Below are positions 31,957 through 34,338 of a stretch of DNA of 34,338 nucleotides, piece after piece. Position numbers and translations under genes: made by a program. The notes under the pieces are model-generated. The model was not told where the DNA came from and ran no database searches. It saw only the letters and a list, made by a program, of their open reading frames with translations. Each line of letters opens with the position of its first letter. Position 1 is the stretch's first letter. The stretch comes from Candidatus Sumerlaeota bacterium (GTDB lineage: Bacteria; Sumerlaeota; Sumerlaeia; JADFCT01). The stretch lies in the NCBI GenBank assembly GCA_026398575.1, contig JAPLSP010000760.1, positions 1 to 34,338 of the forward strand, in the 5' to 3' direction.

Positions 31957-32698
31957 GCTTTTCGACAAACACGGGGGCTTTCGCCGCCTGCATTCGTTCA
32001 CGCTGGCGACGATCGTGCAACTCGACACACTGCGGTTCTGCCGCCGGTTCCTGACCTTCGACCACCGCGAGATGGGCGCGAAGTTTTACGACCCGAAGGG
32101 GCGGCAGTACGACCAGATGACCCAGGCCGCCCGCAGCGGACGCCAGAACATCATCGAGGGATCGGAGCGTTCCTCGACATCGAAGGACACCGAAATGAAG
32201 CTCACCGACGTGGCGCGGGCGAGCCTCAGCGAACTGCGCGGCGATTATGAAATCTTCATCCTCGACCGCGGCCAGCTTCCGTGGTCGGTCCATACCCCCG
32301 AGGCCAGGGCCATCAATGCGATCTCGCTTGATGACGCCCCCTTTGCCGACGACATGGTCCACGAGTCGGCCAGGCACGCGCTGGAACAGCGCAAGAAATA
32401 CGCCCGCTGGCTCGACGCCGACGACGCCGTGGTCGTGGCCAACGCCATGCTCATCATCATCGGGCGAGCGTTGAACATGCTCAAGAGCCAGGTCGAGGCG
32501 CAAGGCAAAGCCTTTGAAGAAACCGGCGGCTTCAGCGAGCGGCTCATGGCCAAGCGCATCGAGGCCCGCGAGCAGACCCGCGCAGCCGCCCCGGACTGCC
32601 CGCAGTGCGGCCAGTCCATGCGCCTGCGCAAGTCGGCGAAGGGTGATTTCTGGGGCTGTTCCGCCTACCCGGGGTGCAAAGGAACGAGGCCGGCATGA
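31949..32698 (+). CDS. Four-helix-bundle suffix protein with C-terminal zinc ribbon
   Basis: A 249-residue protein. The first 180 residues are a four-helix bundle related to the 23S rRNA intervening-sequence family (FCRRFLTFDHREMGAKFYDP, then QMTQAARSGRQNIIEGSERS). The C-terminus is a topoisomerase-like zinc ribbon, CPQCGQSM and GDFWGCSAYPGCKGTR, with four cysteines. Such suffix-domain proteins are often found inside type I restriction loci; I know of no established function, and an RNA- or DNA-binding accessory role is inference. A strong GGAGG lies five bases before ATG 31949. The gene sits between two copies of the TTGACC palindromic element. Confidence 0.85.
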   Translation: MPELFDKHGGFRRLHSFTLATIVQLDTLRFCRRFLTFDHREMGAKFYDPKGRQYDQMTQAARSGRQNIIEGSERSSTSKDTEMKLTDVARASLSELRGDYEIFILDRGQLPWSVHTPEARAINAISLDDAPFADDMVHESARHALEQRKKYARWLDADDAVVVANAMLIIIGRALNMLKSQVEAQGKAFEETGGFSERLMAKRIEAREQTRAAAPDCPQCGQSMRLRKSAKGDFWGCSAYPGCKGTRPA

Positions 32699-32715
32699 AG
32701 AAGAGAATGGGGGCA

Positions 32716-32789
32716 TTATTGACCGGATTGACCACGCTGACCGGATTGACAACGGGGGCAACAGGGTCAATGCGGTCAAACCGGTCAAA
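32716..32789. repeat. TTGACC/GGTCAA palindromic repeat, copy B
   Basis: TTATTGACCGGATTGACC followed by another GACCGGATTGAC on the left, and GGTCAATGCGGTC and CCGGTCAAAG inverted on the right. It fills most of the gap before hsdR and mirrors copy A at 31876. Confidence 0.75.
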
Positions 32790-32807
32790 GACAAGGACCC
32801 GCCAGGC

Positions 32808-34338
32808 ATGAACGAATCCGAAACCAGAGCCGAGCACATTGATCCCGCGCTGAAGGCGGCGGCATGGGGCGTCGTAGAAGGCAGCCGCATCCGGCGCGAG
32901 TACATGATTGCGCCTGGCCGGTTGGAGGGTGTGGGGAGGAGAGGCAAGCCGCTGACGGCGGACTATGTGCTGGAATACCGAAATACCAAGCTGGCCGTCA
33001 TCGAGGCCAAGGCATGGGACAAGGCGCTGACGGAGGGCGTGGCACAGGCCAAGAATTATGCCGGGAAGATGGCCGTGCGCTTCGCCTACGCCACCAATGG
33101 CCAGGGAATCTACTGCATAGACATGGAGACCGGCAAGGAAAGCGAGGTATCGAGCTACCCAACGCCGGAAGAGCTCTGGGCTCTGACCTTCCCGGAGTCG
33201 AACGCCTGGCGCGAACGCTTCGCCGCTGTGCCGTTCGAGGACAAGGGCGGATCGCACCCGAGCCGCTATTATCAGGATATCGCCGTCGAGCGAGTGATGA
33301 AGGCTATCGCAGAAGAGCAGCAGCGCATCCTGCTCACGCTCGCCACCGGCACGGGCAAGACCTTTATCGCGTTTCAGATCGCGTGGAAGCTGTTCCACAG
33401 CCGCTGGAACTTGAGCCGCGAGCCTTCGCGCCGACCGCGCATTCTCTTCCTCGCGAACCGCAACATTCTCGCCAACCAGGCTTATAACGAATTCTCTGCC
33501 TTCCCCGAGGACGCGCTGGTGCGCATATCGCCGGAGGACATCCGCAAGAAAGGCAGGGTCCCGAAGAACGGCAGCATCTTCTTCACCATCTTCCAGACCT
33601 TCATGAGCGGCCCGCCAAAAGACGGCAAGCCGTCGCCGTACTTCGGGGACTATCCGCCGGATTTCTTCGACTTCATCGTCATTGACGAGTGCCATCGCGG
33701 CGGCGCGAACGACGAAAGCAACTGGCGCGGCATCATGGACTATTTTGCGCCCGCCGTGCAGCTCGGCCTGACCGCCACGCCCAAGCGCAGGGACAACGCG
33801 GATACCTATGCCTACTTCGGCGAGCCGGTCTATATCTACTCGCTCAAGGAAGGCATCAACGACGGCTTCCTCACGCCGTTCAAGGTGAAGCAGATATCCA
33901 CAACGCTGGACGAGTACGTCTATACGCCCGACGACCAGGTGATCGAGGGCGAGATCGAAACCGGCAAGCGCTACATGGAAGCCGATTTCAACAAGATCAT
34001 CGAGATCAAGGAACGGGAAGCCCACCGCGTGAAGCTGCTCATGGAGCAGATCATCCAGGGCGAAAAGACGCTGGTCTTCTGCGCGACGCAGGATCACGCG
34101 CTGGCCGTGCGCGACCTGATCAACCAGATGAAGACGAGCCGAGACCCGAACTACTTCCATCGGGTGACGGCCAACGACGGCGCGCTCGGCGACCAGCACC
34201 TGCGGGACTTTCAGGACAACGAGAAGACGATTCCCACGATCTTGACCACATCGCAGAAGCTTTCCACCGGCGTGGACGCCCGCAACATCCGCAACATCGT
34301 GCTGATGCGGCCTATCAACTCGATGATCGAGTTCAAGC
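32808..34338 (+). CDS. hsdR: Type I restriction enzyme subunit HsdR (5' part, runs off the window)
   Basis: The first 510 codons of the restriction and translocation subunit; the 3' end lies beyond the window. The N-terminal nuclease domain has the PD-(D/E)xK pattern in ADYVLEYRNTKLAVIEAKAW. The SF2 helicase motor has Walker A ATGTGKT (179-185), DECH (293-296) and motif III TATPKR, followed by the start of the second RecA lobe (KTLVFCATQDHA, TILTTSQKLSTGVDA). ATG 32808 was chosen as the first start before the conserved N-terminus. The order hsdM-hsdS-suffix protein-hsdR, all on one strand, suggests one transcription unit. No defect is visible in the part shown. Confidence 0.95.
   Translation, partial: MNESETRAEHIDPALKAAAWGVVEGSRIRREYMIAPGRLEGVGRRGKPLTADYVLEYRNTKLAVIEAKAWDKALTEGVAQAKNYAGKMAVRFAYATNGQGIYCIDMETGKESEVSSYPTPEELWALTFPESNAWRERFAAVPFEDKGGSHPSRYYQDIAVERVMKAIAEEQQRILLTLATGTGKTFIAFQIAWKLFHSRWNLSREPSRRPRILFLANRNILANQAYNEFSAFPEDALVRISPEDIRKKGRVPKNGSIFFTIFQTFMSGPPKDGKPSPYFGDYPPDFFDFIVIDECHRGGANDESNWRGIMDYFAPAVQLGLTATPKRRDNADTYAYFGEPVYIYSLKEGINDGFLTPFKVKQISTTLDEYVYTPDDQVIEGEIETGKRYMEADFNKIIEIKEREAHRVKLLMEQIIQGEKTLVFCATQDHALAVRDLINQMKTSRDPNYFHRVTANDGALGDQHLRDFQDNEKTIPTILTTSQKLSTGVDARNIRNIVLMRPINSMIEFK

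Noticed and set aside
32544..34199. 551-codon minus-strand open frame
   Set aside because: It lies antisense to hsdR and the suffix gene; the plus-strand frame holds the helicase and nuclease motifs.

Overview
The window looks like chromosomal DNA from an uncultured, GC-rich (by eye about 55-60 % G+C), two-membrane bacterium. The outer envelope is implied by a TolC-like lipoprotein, a membrane-fusion protein and a secreted sugar-active protein. Gene boundaries carry many short palindromic and tandem repeats, a style I associate with PVC-type and neighbouring candidate phyla. That placement is a guess: there is no rRNA or other firm marker here. I saw no tRNA, rRNA, CRISPR array or transposase gene.

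Layout. (1) 1-3978: a long inverted repeat, two tandem paralogous membrane proteins that resemble ABC-2-type permeases, a third copy cut off after about 30 codons, and a fragment of a medium-chain dehydrogenase. (2) 3934-7908: a palindromic element, a methyltransferase-like membrane protein, a MacB/FtsX-type permease, a PIN-domain toxin-antitoxin pair and grpE, all on the minus strand. (3) 7909-12499: a repeat-filled gap, an MFS transporter and aconitase B. The aconitase gene carries two different repeat elements inserted in frame. (4) 12500-15529: an AbiE-like toxin-antitoxin pair in toxin-first order, then a Gfo/Idh/MocA oxidoreductase. (5) 15570-19180, minus strand: a secreted glycoside-hydrolase-like protein followed by a glycerophosphodiester phosphodiesterase. 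(6) 19181-20949: a HigB toxin with a HigA antitoxin fused to an ImmA/IrrE peptidase domain, behind a perfect palindromic operator. (7) 21273-28446: a tight four-gene operon that is the most interesting system here. (8) 28710-34338: a type I restriction-modification locus (hsdM, hsdS, four-helix-bundle suffix protein, 5' part of hsdR) with an unusual tandem array of the hsdS 3' end.

The four-gene operon encodes a processive family 2 glycosyltransferase, a cytoplasmic pseudo-receiver/TackOD1 zinc-ribbon/degenerate-GGDEF protein, a lipoprotein that joins a TolC-like channel to a C-terminal TIM-barrel-like domain, and a HlyD-type periplasmic adaptor. I infer a complete synthase-dependent exopolysaccharide assembly and export machine. 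The regulator has lost the receiver and cyclase catalytic residues but keeps the RxxD I-site position upstream of the ruined GGDEF motif. That suggests control by c-di-GMP binding, as in the Pel system (PelD), with a different protein architecture.

Three toxin-antitoxin pairs of different families plus one restriction system within 34 kb give the window an accessory, defence-like character, interleaved with housekeeping genes (acnB, grpE).
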